Positions 34,769-46,619 of a stretch of 64,000 nt of DNA are shown here, in pieces. The stretch's first letter is position 1. Each line of letters starts with the position of its first letter. The notes beneath the pieces were generated by a model, which was given only the letters and a program-made list of their open reading frames with translations, did no database searches and was not told the DNA's origin. The position numbers and the translations under genes are program-made. Source of the DNA: Cryptomeria japonica (lineage: Eukaryota; Streptophyta; Pinopsida; Cupressales; Cupressaceae); the NCBI RefSeq assembly GCF_030272615.1, contig NC_081407.1:265732574-265796573 (forward strand). The letters run 5' to 3'.

Positions 34769-35715
34769 TTCATTCACACCTAAATTTGACTATAATTTCA
34801 CTAAATAACATTAGAATCTCTAATATGGGTTATAAACGTAGGAGTATTTGGTTAGTTTTCTTTAGAGGGGTTAGGAGCTATTTTTTGTGCTATATAAAGT
34901 TTGAGGTGATCCTAGAGGTTACTTAGTATTTGTTATAGTGTGGATTTGTTTTGAAGGCATCATCACAATTAGAGTGACAAACTCCAAAATTACTTGTTCA
35001 TTCACCTATTTTAGAGAAATATGTAGGAGACAATTTTTTTGTACCTTGAGCTCATAGCCTAATGCCATATGAATGCAAGTGCTTGCATTTTTCTCTAATT
35101 TTTTTAATAGTTAAAAAAATTAAATAAAAGGGCCATCTTTTAGGTCCATAACTTCTATAGTATCTCATGTAGCTAATATACCATTTACCACTCTCCGCAT
35201 ATCAGTTGTCATTCCTCTACATATCAATCAGTAGATATTCTATCAAAAACTTATTGATCAATAATTTATGTTTGGAAAGATAATTTTATTACACAATATA
35301 AGAAACATGTTATTATTACCCAAAATCATAAAAATAATATTTATAATCAATAGTAATTTCATGTTTGAATTTCAATTCTAATTAAGTGAATTTTGAAATA
35401 TGACAAAACAATTTAGAAATGCTATTCCATTTGACCATACTTCCCAATACTGTCTAGATAATTAAAAAAATGACGACATCTACCTAAAGAACATAATATA
35501 TTTTTTATCATACTTATTAATTAATTAAAAATTAAATATCAACAATATTCTAATTTTTAGTTAATTTATAAAAACAAAAGATGCATACGTTAAAAAGATA
35601 CTGTTCTATTATACTTGTAATCCGAGAAAAAAAGATAAAGAGTAATATACACCCTTCTTTATTCCGTGAAAAACCACTATTATTACTTGGGATGCACAGC
35701 ACACGTATATTATCC

Positions 35716-36801
35716 CTATTCGACTGCATAAAGACTTCCACTTGAAGTGGAGGTAGAATTAGACTGTGAATCACCATTACCGCAGAAAATAATTCTATAA
35801 TTGCTGCCCCCTGGGCAAGTGAAGGTACTGTTAGGATCATCCTTGGCATAGCTGTAGGCCATGGGACATTCTCGCTTGAAAAACTTAGAGTAGCCTGTAG
35901 GAGGGCAATTATCGAGGAAGGATCCCGTACAGCAGTATGCTGGCGTGTTGAAAGCAGTACACGCACTTCTGCACCCATCGACTACCTTCAACTCTCTTGG
36001 GCACTTGGAATTTATGTCGCTATTGCAGGCGATTCTTTTGCACTTTGAATTGGAAAGAATGACAGTCATGCGGAGGTTGAATCCATCGACGAGAGAGATG
36101 TCGTAGAAGTCCAAGTTCTGGAATTGATTTAGAGCATACTCAAAGAGCGTTGAGGGAACGCCTCCCGATCCCTGGCAGTTGAGTAATCCCCCGCAGTCGC
36201 CAGTGTTGCATCTCCCTCGACCTCTGCCATCGAAAGAGCAGCCGGTGCGACCCCAAAACCTTCCCTTTGCTCCGCCTGGAACATTCACTCTCCATGACTG
36301 TCCCCTCCGTAGCTCTCTCCCTCCCCCAAACGGAGTCCCTGCCGCCCACACCGTGAAAGGGCACTGGTTTTCTATGTCAAAGCTCACACCCTCCACTCCT
36401 GCACATGAAAATAATGAAAACCGTTTTAGTGGGTCTTGGTGAAATTGAATGGCTCACAAGAAATTGATCATATCAGGTTTTTAAAGTTTATAATATTAGT
36501 TGATTGTGTCAGTATATTTGAATCAATAGTTGAAATCATTTTCTGAAATCTATTAGCCGAATGTTTATAGCTAGAAAGCTTAAGGAGAATCAGCTTTATG
36601 ATCTACCACTAAAAAACTGATTTTTCAAATCATGAAATCTAATTTGAAACATTAATGTAAAAATGCTAACCCAATCAAATTCAAAACTCTAATTAATAAA
36701 TGTATGACTCTTCACACTAATCTATTTGGGTTGAGTTGCATACCTGCATAGAGTGATACCGCCATTGTTGTGTGCAAAATCCACAATATTGCCCGCGCCA
36801 T
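35716..36801 (-). CDS. Thaumatin-like protein, PR-5 family (join of exons 36801..36744 and 36398..35716)
   Basis: Two exons encode 246 residues. Exon 1 gives the signal peptide [20 protein letters not shown]; the intron (36743-36399) has GT at the donor (GCAG|GTATGC) and TGTGCAG at the acceptor, and the Gly codon is split G|GA. The mature part has [17 protein letters not shown], the family signature [26 protein letters not shown] of the acidic cleft, and [10 protein letters not shown]...YCC. Sixteen Cys are present, the full thaumatin set for eight disulfides. It is secreted and acts in defence; members bind or cleave fungal beta-glucans, and the conifer members include pollen and fruit allergens. 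The C-terminus has a Ser/Thr/Asn-rich extension of about 18 residues after the last Cys. A possible AATAAAG polyadenylation signal lies at 35663-35657. No defect is seen. Confidence 0.93.
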
Positions 36802-36861
36802 TTCAATTGCAAATTGGTCTGATATGGAAAATAACAGTGGTCTATGAATTATGAAGGCAGG

Positions 36862-36873
36862 AACTATATATAA
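36862..36873 (-). promoter_or_regulatory. TATA box of the thaumatin-like gene
   Basis: The minus strand reads TTTTTATATATAG about 60 bp upstream of ATG 36801. That leaves room for a 5' UTR of about 30 nt. Confidence 0.5.
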
Positions 36874-36879
36874 AAATTT

Positions 36880-39800
36880 GTGAGTAACTGGAAAAAGTCT
36901 TACGCTAGTCATTGGAAAAAGTCTCATGCTAGTGAGCCGGCTGAGACCGGGCCTCCGTATTGCCTATCCATCCATGATCCACAAATCAGAATGGACATTT
37001 GACTTTATTTATTAATTAAATATATATTACAATACAACGTGGTTTTTATAATTTTCAATTAATTAATACATAGCATGATGATGTCTTCCGAAAACGGTGC
37101 CTTTACTTTTGGGATTGATTTTGCTATTAAGTTGAATTTTTGTTGCTATTTTGTAATCAGTGGCATGCAAGTCTTTGTCTTGAAATCATTGCTTCGTCAG
37201 TGACGTTCAATTATGATTTTGCTGTAACGCCGGGATTGGGTTTCACTTAATGGGTGGGCAACGACAAGACAGAAGCATCTGTATAAATTAATGAGGTGAA
37301 AATCTCCGATACTAATTGAATTCAATGCATTTATTACTAAAAGTAAAGTACTCAAAACATTATTGCTAGTCAAAATATACTTAGGTACCTATTTGATATA
37401 TTAAAAATTTGGGCTACGTAACAGGATAAGAACAAGGAAGTTTGATGATGTCACACTTCATCTACTCCAAAATGTCAAATTTATGCCTTTGAAATTTTCA
37501 GGTATCTAAAATGTATCGCACGAATATACTATACTAGCAGTTGCATGCGATGCGCCCGCAACGGGAAGCCGATAGGGGAGTTTGTGAAAGGTGGGGAGGG
37601 GAACTGCTATATATGTACATTTTTATATACATATATGTAGACATAGGATTAAATTTAGTGGGCTTGTCAACAATTGAATTGGCAAGCACTCATATATTAT
37701 CTTCAATCGATAGAACCTTAAGTTCCTTCGAATGGTTCTCCACTGATTGATGTACTCTACGGATGCAAGAAACACATGTCGGCCAACTGCGAAATTTAAA
37801 GGTATAATTATTTTATAAATTACCTAATGGTAGTCGAGAATAGTTTGTTTTGTTAAAGGTGTGGTTTATCTTATGTTTATTAGTTTAATATAAAATGGTA
37901 TAATTGGTTGCAAACCACAAGTTTTCATTGCCATTGCACGGAAAGGATGCAATATTTTTTTAATTAATTGTGTTGTGGTATGTACATAAAATGGAAAATG
38001 TTGATATAGTGTGGTAAACTATGATATGAAGAGTCGAAGAATTTGCTGAGCATATTAATAAAATGTATTTGCAACGAGAAGTTATCTATAATATAGTCTT
38101 ATAATTTTTATATATAATTACAAGTATTTAATAAGAATAATCACCTTTAAATAGGGAATGGATAATCTTTGCTTAGATGATGCCAATGTATGTGGTTGGT
38201 AAATGTTTGCAAGTGTAAGCAAATGCTACAATTGGAGAAGTTTGTAATGGATACAAAAGGTGATTTATTGGCATTTTCTTAATTATAAATCGGAAATTTA
38301 AGGAATAATTTTACTATTAATATTATGAACTGTGGGAAATGTATGATTTGCACAAGTTATTTGAATATTTCATCAAATGTAAATATGAACAAAGTCAAAT
38401 TATATCAGCATATCAATTTTAATTATAAATTAAACTAAAAGGTCATTTGATAAGATACATTCAATAATGAAATAAACATAAGATTAATCATTAAATGAAA
38501 CAAATAGTAGATATTCCTTGAGTAAATACATTGTGTTGGCTCATAAGACTCCATTATAATCATAGATTGATACACATATATTAATGCCAGATGCTTTGCT
38601 ATTAACAGATTATCGAAATTCATCAATTCATTAAGCAATTATTCCACATAATCAATAATATGCCATGGATTCCCAAGTCCAACCAAAGATTCCCCACATG
38701 CGTCCTTTCTCTACAAGAATTTAAAGCTCCATTTAAACACACTGAATCCAACTATCTTCTACAACACAAGTCTGATTTTGGACATACATTTCTCCTGCAC
38801 CTTGGATTCCACGTCGTGGCATTCCTTCTTGCACGAGTTCATGATTACTGATTCCACCTGCTAGTTAGTTCCTAATGACATGCATTCCATTCAATGTACA
38901 AGCATTCTATACAAACAATTCAAGCCTGTACTATTCATTTTAAAGCATTGGACATAAATTTGGGATGCATGATATCGTCAGTAATCTGCATAGAATTATA
39001 CCACATGCACTTTTGGCCAAACAAAGTGTATGTTTGTTGTTCAGCCCTGCCACACGATGGATGTCATGTTCGATGGGGGTAACAAGAATAATATATACAC
39101 AATTTTAACAATTCTAATTAGTCATGACAATTACAAATTCCGAGCACAACACTTTTTGATTTTGTGCACTTGCACTTGTTAAAGTAAGCATGATGCTTGT
39201 ACCTTTGAATGCTAGAGAGAAAAGGCAGTACCAACTGTGAAGAGATTCCTAGTCATCAAATTTAGAGTGTCAACTTATTATTTTATGAGGGGGTGAGTTT
39301 AAAAATGGTCATCATCTAAGTTGCTAGCTTCCTTATACAACACCAAATCATGTTCTGCCTGTCATGTAGTAAGTTAAATTGGTTTTTTTATCCTTATTCA
39401 ACTAAAGGGCCACAACCAACTTTTATGAAGAAAAGATTCATCTTGATTGAATTATTGTCTCAAAATTTACCATGCCTATTTCCACCACATTGGTAAATGG
39501 TTTGAGAATAATGCATCTCCTAGAAGTAATTCCTATTTCGTAGCATTGCATATACATAAGCTTTGTATTTGGTAATAGTCGATGAATGCTATTAAAAAGT
39601 TAAAATGATAATATTCTCACTATTTAACATCTGATTATATTATGCTAAAAATATACACTATAGCATCAGTGTCTGGTCTCTATTCAAATGACTAATCCCT
39701 TTATCTTATGTGAATGAAAACTTGGGGAATAGAAGGGCCATTAAAAAAATACCTAATACATAATTTAATACAGTTTAAATGATCCAAAAAGGTTGCTTGC

Positions 39801-41050
39801 TACTTTTATTATCTTCTACTCTACATATAAGTTTAAAACATACAAAATTGTAAAGTAGATTTTTAAAAGTTTGTTAATTCTGTATGTGTACATAACAAGA
39901 GATAAAGTATAAAATAGAGGATAAAATACATTTGAGAGAGAGTGAGAGGAGAGAGAGAATCAAGCTAATAGTTGAAGCAGTGGCAACAATCACACTTCCA
40001 GCATCTTTGAAAGCCGGTTTAAGTTTTCTTACGTTCCTACATCAAACTGGCACCAAAGAAATTCAGAGTACAAAGAAAACTATTTATATATAGCTTAATC
40101 AATATTATATTGTAAGTCATTTGCCTAATTTATTTCTTAACAAACTATACACATCTTAAGAAGGCTAATGTTTCCTAAGCCTTCATATTTGCCAATAATC
40201 GTTGATGGCTTTCCCCTTCCTCCTGACACCTCAACGTACACATCAGGTTCAAGAAGACCAACACACATTAACAAAATAAATATATAACAAGTGCTACTGC
40301 TAAAGCTTTGAAGCTATGGCTAATTTTTATTCCATTGAAAACCCAGACATGTGGGCACAATTTCCCATTACAAAGCACAACCATTCTGGGCAGAAAATTC
40401 CACGCACATATATCTGAATTGCATAGTTATCCCGATGCTAGTATCAAGCAATTAGTTGACATAATCGTATGCATATAACATAAAAGGTCACCACATAGAA
40501 AATGTTTCCAACAAACTCTCCCATAAAGAAATATTTACATTAAAATATACTTCGTGCCAAAAGATAAAGAGTAGTTCTTGAAGATCTGAGTGCAATAATG
40601 TATAAAGTACCAACGACTTTATGATTTTCTGGAAAACTCCATTGCAATAAGAATTACAAATTCAAGAAAATAACAAATAATACCTTGAGTTATAAACTTT
40701 ACTGAAAATACAGGAGCAAGCAAATAAATGCAAAAAACCATACAAAATTATTTCAAACACCAAACAATTTCCTTGAGCAGAGGAATATTTGAATCTAGAC
40801 TATTCACAAATTAATCATTCATAATATTAAAGTTAGAGAAAATAAAAAAATTAATGGAATTTCTATAAATGTCTACAAAAGACAAGGGTCTGCATGGCTA
40901 ATTAGTAAGTTTGTTACAACATATTTTTATTCTACTTGTCTCCTAGCTATGGGAGCCTACAACCATATCAGATAAATGAAGAGACCAATAGAATTTTCTA
41001 TCTATTCATTATTCCAAGTGACGCCAGTGTAGCATCTTTCTTTGATGAGG
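36880..41050. other. Gene-free intergenic region
   Basis: AT-rich and without recognisable genes. A GA-rich simple run lies near 39930-39960. A minus-strand stretch near 40255-40185 reads protein-like for about 25 codons (VYVEVSGGRGKPSTIIGKYE), but it has no supported neighbours. Confidence 0.5.
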
Positions 41051-41163
41051 TTACAAAATAAACACAATCTGTGGGAAGGTTGGCATTGACTTACCCTCTA
41101 AGAAGGATTTGAAGAGTATAAAGTCTTTTCCAGGTTCATGTAGTGCTACCTCATGACTTGCCC
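41051..41163 (-). pseudogene. Serine carboxypeptidase-like last-exon fragment, copy A
   Basis: The minus strand encodes SHEVALHEPGKDFILFKSFL followed by EGKSMP and a TAA at 41053. It matches copy B at about 85% by eye, but its 5' part ([10 protein letters not shown]) is lost. It lies downstream of copy B in tandem, so it is a partial duplicate. The GxxHEVP His that forms the catalytic triad is kept in the HEV triplet. Confidence 0.72.
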
Positions 41164-41198
41164 ATTACTATGACCTGTCATATCTTGCTTCGTGAGGG

Positions 41199-41372
41199 TT
41201 AGGAAGTAGCCAAAAGCTCTAGGGAGGCTAGCATTGCTGACATTGGGTTACCCTCTAAGAAGGATTTGAAGAGCATAAAGGATTTTTTAGGTTTATGAAG
41301 TGGTACCTCATGCCTTGCCCCTTGGATTGTTACAAATGTTAACCCTTCATACTCTTGAGACCATCCTCTTGC
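41199..41372 (-). pseudogene. Serine carboxypeptidase-like (SCPL, peptidase S10) last exon, copy B
   Basis: Minus-strand exon beginning after a good acceptor (CCAATTTCCAG at the 41373 boundary) and ending at a stop at 41199. It encodes [20 protein letters not shown] then [19 protein letters not shown], the C-terminal signature of plant SCPL proteins with the catalytic His. The usual GAGHEVP reads GARHEVP. SCPL proteins are secreted or vacuolar peptidases or acyltransferases. Upstream exons that would carry the Ser and Asp of the triad are not seen in the next 2 kb, so I call it a fragment. A real gene with very long introns remains possible. Confidence 0.75.
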
Positions 41373-41781
41373 CTGGAAATTGGATTTAACAATTACCATC
41401 TTTCATATAGATGCTATTGGACTTTCCAAAGAAAATTTAAAACTCAAAAGTAAATGTGTCTTGTCATAAGTTTACAGTCAGAAATATAGTTTAGTAGAAC
41501 CATTTATGATTGCTATAGGTTAAAGAGGTCAGTGTCAAGTGCCATCGAAAGAGAATTTTAGAGGATAAAATAGATAAATGATTGTTTCTCACTTAAACGA
41601 TAGTAGAACTCAAATAGTTCAAAACAAAAACCTATCAGTCAACAAAATTAGTTTCAATCTCCTCAAAAAGTAAGGTAGGATCAACGTCCTCTTTGACAAA
41701 GAAAATTGATTAAATTTTGCCTTCTTCATCTTTGAATTCATATTGAAAAATTAGTGAACTTACATTCAATTCTTCCTTGAT

Positions 41782-42028
41782 TGATATGAAAATGAAAATG
41801 AATCTAAATGATATGATAAAAAAATGGATCTAAATGATATGATATGAAAATGAATCTAAATGATATGATACGAAAACGAATCTAAATGATATGAAAATGA
41901 AAATGAATCTAAATGATATGATATAAAAATAAATCTAAATGACATGATATAAAAATGAATCTAAATGATATGAAAATGAAAAATGAATCTAATTGATATG
42001 ATATGAAAATGGATCTAAATTATATGAT
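41782..42028. repeat. Minisatellite, ATGATATGAAAATGAATCTAA unit
   Basis: About nine imperfect copies of a 21-32 bp unit built from ATGATATGAAAATG and AATCTAAATG. Confidence 0.88.
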
Positions 42029-42261
42029 TTGAATAAATTGAGCAATTGCAGAACTGTCGTCAATTTTGAAGACAACATGCAGAATCCACAAAGTCTCGCG
42101 TTGAAAATAATGGTATGGTTGGCGATTACAATATCCACAGTTGGTGATCATCCATAACTTGAGTTAATTAAAACTACGATTAACATATGTGAAGCTATTT
42201 TAGAAGAATAAGATTCATTTCAATTTCAAGTCTATACGAGGGGTTAGATCGAGAAGTGAGT

Positions 42262-42351
42262 ATGGGGATTCTCATCTTTCTCATTTCATCCCTGCTGATT
42301 TTACAAATCATCAGCAGCTCTACTGTTTGGCGGTGGCAACGCAAAAATTGG
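42262..42351 (+). other. Possible isolated first exon with signal-anchor sequence
   Basis: ATG 42262 opens a hydrophobic peptide (MGILIFLISSLLILQIISSS, then TVWRWQRKNW) that ends exactly at a consensus donor GG|GTGAGT at 42352. This looks like a first exon coding a membrane anchor. No matching second exon is recognised, and 90 bp alone is weak evidence. Confidence 0.22.
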
Positions 42352-43375
42352 GTGAGTTTATTATTTTAGTTTTTGTTTCAGATCTCCATGTGTAAAAAAA
42401 TTCCAATCGTTTATCTTTGGTATACAATAGTAATGTCAGATGCTTTGTGGTCGACTAAAAAGAAGAATAAAATGCTTCATTGTCACATACAGTGTATATT
42501 ATATACAAATGAAAAAAAAATACAAGGCATTAGATAACAAGGACACAAAATAATAAGCCTAGAAAAATACATGTGAAAGTTAACACAAAATCTAAATCTA
42601 AAACAAAAACTCAAACAAGTTAAATTGGGAATTCATCTATTCATATTGCCCTGGCAATGACCACATGCACCATGGTACTAAGAGAACAAAAAAGAAATTA
42701 AATGATAAAAATAAAATAAATTGGGATACCTCTTCTGTATAAACAGAATTTGGTGAACTTTGATTTTTTTGATTGCTAATCTTGTCTCCAATATTCTCCA
42801 TTACCTACTCCTATTCAACCACCAGAGAATTTAGAGCAAATATGAGTTCCAACACATAAATTCAAACAAGAATTGTGAAAACATGAGTTGGTCAATGCAT
42901 ATGCAAATACATTGAGGCAAAACTCAATACTGCATGCTGGCAAAGTGAAGTGATCTTTGGGAGAAGTTGCTCCTTTCAAGACCACCAATCTGTCTTTCTT
43001 ATATATTTCATTTGTAGACATAAAGGACGACATCTTCAAAAATGGATTCACAAAAAATGAGAATTTTCCACAGAGAAAAGCATGAGATCGCAAGGCCTTC
43101 AAGATGATTATAAATTAATAATCACATAAAATTAGATAATTAGGGTAACAAGTTGGGAAACAGGATCTAATAGATTGGGTAATATAATAACCAACACTCC
43201 AAACTATATGAATCAATATTCTTCTCCATGTAATCTCAAGCAAAATCTAAGTTATAAATTTCATAAATCATTGAGATTTTGGAAATTTGATGAAACTACC
43301 AATAATATGCATATATTCAAAAGAAAATGAAACACAGACTAAAATTTGTCTTTTTAAGCACAATGAAAAATTGTC
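42352..43375. other. No gene seen
   Basis: AT-rich. The exons that should follow the glutamine synthetase pseudogene on the minus strand (starting DWNGAG) are not found here. The minus-strand ORF 42815-43102 has no recognisable family. Confidence 0.5.
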
Positions 43376-43531
43376 CTCAATAGGTTTAGGGTCAAATGAG
43401 ACTACAACACTAGCAACTTTTGCAACTCTTTGCACCCAACGTTGCACTTGAATATGAAAAAGAACCCAAGAATAATAGTTGAAGCAACAAGAAACCATCC
43501 AATATGACATGTATTTCTTGAAAAGGCTTTT

Positions 43532-43536
43532 TAATC
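43532..43536. repeat. Target-site duplication TAATC of the solo LTR (left copy)
   Basis: The same five bases follow the LTR at 44776-44780. Confidence 0.85.
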
Positions 43537-44775
43537 TGTAGCGTCCTAAAATTGCGACACTTGCAATTTCGACTGCATTTCGTTCTTCACGATGGCGACG
43601 CAACACACAACCTGAATGGAGACTCCGAAACCTGATTATGACACTAAAAACTGCATTTTCTTGCACCCTGGCCTGAACCTCCTTTGCACCCTGCTGTCCC
43701 GGGAGGTGGGACCAGAGCGCCCAGCGCCCTGGTCCCCCAGGACCATGGCGCCTAGCGCCCTGGTCCCTGGGCCTATTTTGGGCCCGGTCTCCTATGGGGT
43801 CTCGGGTCTTTTTGTTTGCAAATTGGAAATTATTGTTTCTTGGTCGGCCTAAGGTCGGGAAAATCAGTCTTGTAACCCTAATTGGCAAGTATATAAACTA
43901 CATTTTCCTCTCTCATTTGGATATATACATACATGATGGAAAAAGCATGGAAACTATACTCAAGCATTCAAGCATTCCTTCAAGCAATTGATCATTCTAA
44001 GTCTCCATTCAAGGCTAAGGGTTGCATTCAAGACAAGGATTCAACCATTGAAGAGGAGATCACTTACAACACATTACATGCTACAACATACAACATACAA
44101 CAAACAACAACATCTATACCTTCGCACATAAGGATACAAACATCCTTACAACAAGGTACTAGTACTTGTTTTACATTACATTTACAACATTTCTCATTTC
44201 TTGGTTAATTCCAAAACCGGGGTTTGACCTAAGGGCAAACCCCTAATCCCTAACCCCCCAATCGTCTTCGCTTTTCTGTGTGTAGGTTGCAGGTACGCGG
44301 TTGAAATTGAAGATCTGGAATCCTTGTGCAAAGACGAACAGATCCCCCTTCGTTTCGCGGATTTTTCGGAGGACCGTGTGCATGTCGGGCGCCATTGTCC
44401 CGTCAACTTTTGCTCAAATTTGCAGGACAACGTCGTCTCGACATTTTACTGCTAATTCCAGGTCCGCAGCTTCATCCTATATCCCTAACTTAGTTTATAA
44501 GAGAATCTTTCTCACTTTCTATGCATTCCTAGCTCAATTCTTCTATCGACATTCTTTACAAAAGAGGGTAGCCTTGCTGTCTTAACCCTTGAAACGCATT
44601 TAGCATCCAATCTCGCATTGTGTGGGATTGGATCTTGTGGGTTTCAACCCCTCTTTTGAATGTAAAGTCCCTCCTAAGTGAAAACCATCAACCCTAGAGT
44701 GACTCTCCCTTCTCTCTCCTTAGAGTTGGAAGAGGGGAGAGCAACTAGGGTTCGATCGTGATTTTCCGCTTTACA
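43537..44775 (+). mobile_element. Solo LTR with TSD TAATC
   Basis: Starts TGTAGCG, ends TTTACA, and is flanked by TAATC at 43532-43536 and 44776-44780. It is 1239 bp with no internal retroelement sequence, so it is what remains after recombination between two LTRs. TATATAAAC at 43890 fits a plus-strand promoter. It lies inside the intron between exons D and E of the GS pseudogene, and its right duplication is only three bases from the GT of exon D's donor. ORFs inside it (for example 44301-44585) are not supported. Confidence 0.88.
43710..43775. repeat. GC-rich direct repeat within the solo LTR
   Basis: AGCGCCCTGGTCCC occurs twice about 40 bp apart, with the inverted GGGACCAG/CTGGTCCC pairs forming potential hairpins. 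This is strikingly GC-rich against an AT-rich background. Confidence 0.7.
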
Positions 44776-45470
44776 TAATCCTACCTCAAGAATGTATCTA
44801 GCTGCCCACACTTGATCGCTTGATGAAATTCCAATAGATGGGGCAACTTGGAATTCCCACTGTTCCAGTTAAAAAAATTGGTTACTGCTAACTAAAGTCA
44901 AACTGTCATTTAATTGCTTCTCAATGTGATAGCATTAGAGCCATTAAGTATTATCATTACCTGACCGGACATGACCTCTCCATTAACACCGTTGATGTTA
45001 ATGCAGTGTATAGACATGCCTTGTAGTGGGCGCAAACAACATCACGACCATAGGCTTTATCAGCCCCAATAGCGCAGTAGTAGGGTCCCTATTTATAATC
45101 ACAAAAAAAAGGGAAAAAATATCAGCAAATCGATACTGCAACATGAATATAAACCCTTCCTTATCTTAATATACGATTTAGGTGAATTAAGATATACTAT
45201 CAAATAAGATTAAAAAACAAAATTCGTGAGAAAGCAAGATTTATTGAGGGTTGAGTTAGCTCCTGGGGATCGAGGAAACCACCCATAGGCCACCCTAGTG
45301 CCCAATTCACATCCTTCTGTAGAAGCATGTACTCTTGTTCAATCCCATACCTATTACAGACAATTGTTCTTTAGCAATAGGAACCCAAATCATTTGTTAG
45401 GTGGAAAAATATAAATTTTACATCTACCAACTCTATACCATGGTTCCTCGGAAGAGAAATCTTTAAAAAG

Positions 45471-46598
45471 GATGAATATAAAGTATATGTCTATAACCCA
45501 TGAATTTGCACGTCGTTATAAAGCGTGGAAGAGTAAGTTTTGACATTTCAGTCGAAGGCAACATCTACGAGGATTAAGTATCAACTAGTATAAACCCCAG
45601 TAAAAGAACTCGAAGAGGGTTTACAAGTGCCAAAATTTCAGATGTTGCGGTTTGGAAATTGAAAAGGCAAATGGCTCCATTGGGGCTTATTACCACACGG
45701 TGGTTTTGTTTCCTGAATAAGCTGGAAGGGAAAGGGCACTATTACCTATAAATACGCTGGTTGTCCATGTCAATTGCGAAGCAAAAGCTCCTGGTGACAA
45801 ACAAGCACGTATGAAGTGGTCGCGGAGGTGGAATTATTGGTTGTTGTGCCTTTTTGCTTCTTCGGCTTCACCATGGCGGAGGAGGGAAAAAAATCTTCAT
45901 TCCTAATTTACATAGGAAGAAACAACCCTAGTAATCCCAGTGTAGAAAACTTTAGAAAACTGACGAAAAAAATAGCTTCTTAGGAGAAGGCAAAAAACAC
46001 ACTGAAGCCCTAGTCGCAAATAAACATATCACACAAAATCGCAACAGTGTATACATAAAACTACAAAATGCAACACAAAAAATAATTGCAGGCAACTGAT
46101 TTAGTTATCTTACCTAGAAAGGTTAAAAAACCCACTTGCAAATATGACACAACCTCTGAATATCATGTTCTTCTCCAAAAACTAAACGACCAATTACAAA
46201 ACCAAGTGGGGATACAAGGAAACATCTAAATACCCACTTCCTCTCCAATCAAAACCAAGTGCAGCTACATAAAATGCTTTTGAGTATTGCTCTCGAAAAT
46301 CAAACACAACAGTAACTCAGCACAAAGCGCCAACATAAGGCCAATGCCTGAAAGTCGTAACCCTGCACAAAGCGGTAAACGCAAGAAAGCCAACTATACA
46401 TAAAGCGGTGAATGCAGGAAACCCAACTGCAGATATTACAAACACTTTGCAAACCCTCTTCTTCTCCAAAAGCTTAACCGAGAAAAAACGTCCATCCTCT
46501 AGAGACCCATCAAAGTAACAGAGGTGTTAACCGTCTGCCCAACCATCAATGTCCAGGTGAGATGAAATAACTCGACTGACAAATTCGCAAAAGACATA
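45471..46598. other. Intergenic; possible TATA box and short ORF
   Basis: CTATAAATA at 45747-45755 lies about 55 bp before an ATG at 45811 that opens MKWSRRWNYWLLCLFASSAS and closes within about 33 codons. No family is recognised. The rest shows nothing. Confidence 0.3.
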
Positions 46599-46619
46599 CT
46601 ACTTACTTTTTGCAGGTTT

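Larger units (their letters stand above)
29575..35549. other. Long gene-free AT-rich region
   Basis: No supported gene on either strand. It contains a loosely repeated TAGCGCATATATACAAT-type motif (30600-30930), a CT then AT microsatellite (31301-31341) and one inverted-repeat pair (33583-33643 with 34712-34768). Short ORFs in it have low-complexity compositions. Confidence 0.6.
43376..45470 (-). pseudogene. Glutamine synthetase (cytosolic GS type), unprocessed partial pseudogene
   Basis: Five exons in order on the minus strand, at the intron positions of plant GS genes. A (about 45470-45439) reads FSSEEP and splits the Trp at GTATAG. B (45350-45263) has [16 protein letters not shown] and GWPMGG. 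C (45088-44961) has [24 protein letters not shown] and GEVMSGQ. D (44859-44785) has [18 protein letters not shown] and ARYILE. E (43429-43376) has VVVSFDPKPIE. GS makes glutamine from glutamate, ammonia and ATP. Defects: exon C is 128 bp instead of the expected 129, so it shifts frame after CLYT; the donors after B (GAGCTA) and E (GACAAT) lack GT; Asp is Cys in VVCAHYK. The first and last exons are absent. Retained introns show a DNA-level duplicate, not a retrocopy. Confidence 0.87.

Noticed and set aside
35550-35978. 142-codon minus-strand ORF overlapping the thaumatin-like gene
   Set aside because: Out-of-frame shadow of the thaumatin-like exon 2, which carries all family motifs.
40185-40260. 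Minus-strand protein-like run VYVEVSGGRGKPSTIIGKYE as an exon
   Set aside because: Only about 25 codons, no recognised family, and no convincing splice sites or neighbouring exons.
43268-43888. 206-codon minus-strand ORF as a gene
   Set aside because: It fuses GS exon E, intron and solo-LTR sequence by chance. Only the VVVSFDPKPI part is real coding ancestry.
44301-44585. 94-codon ORF inside the solo LTR
   Set aside because: No domain or family resemblance, and it lies wholly within the LTR.
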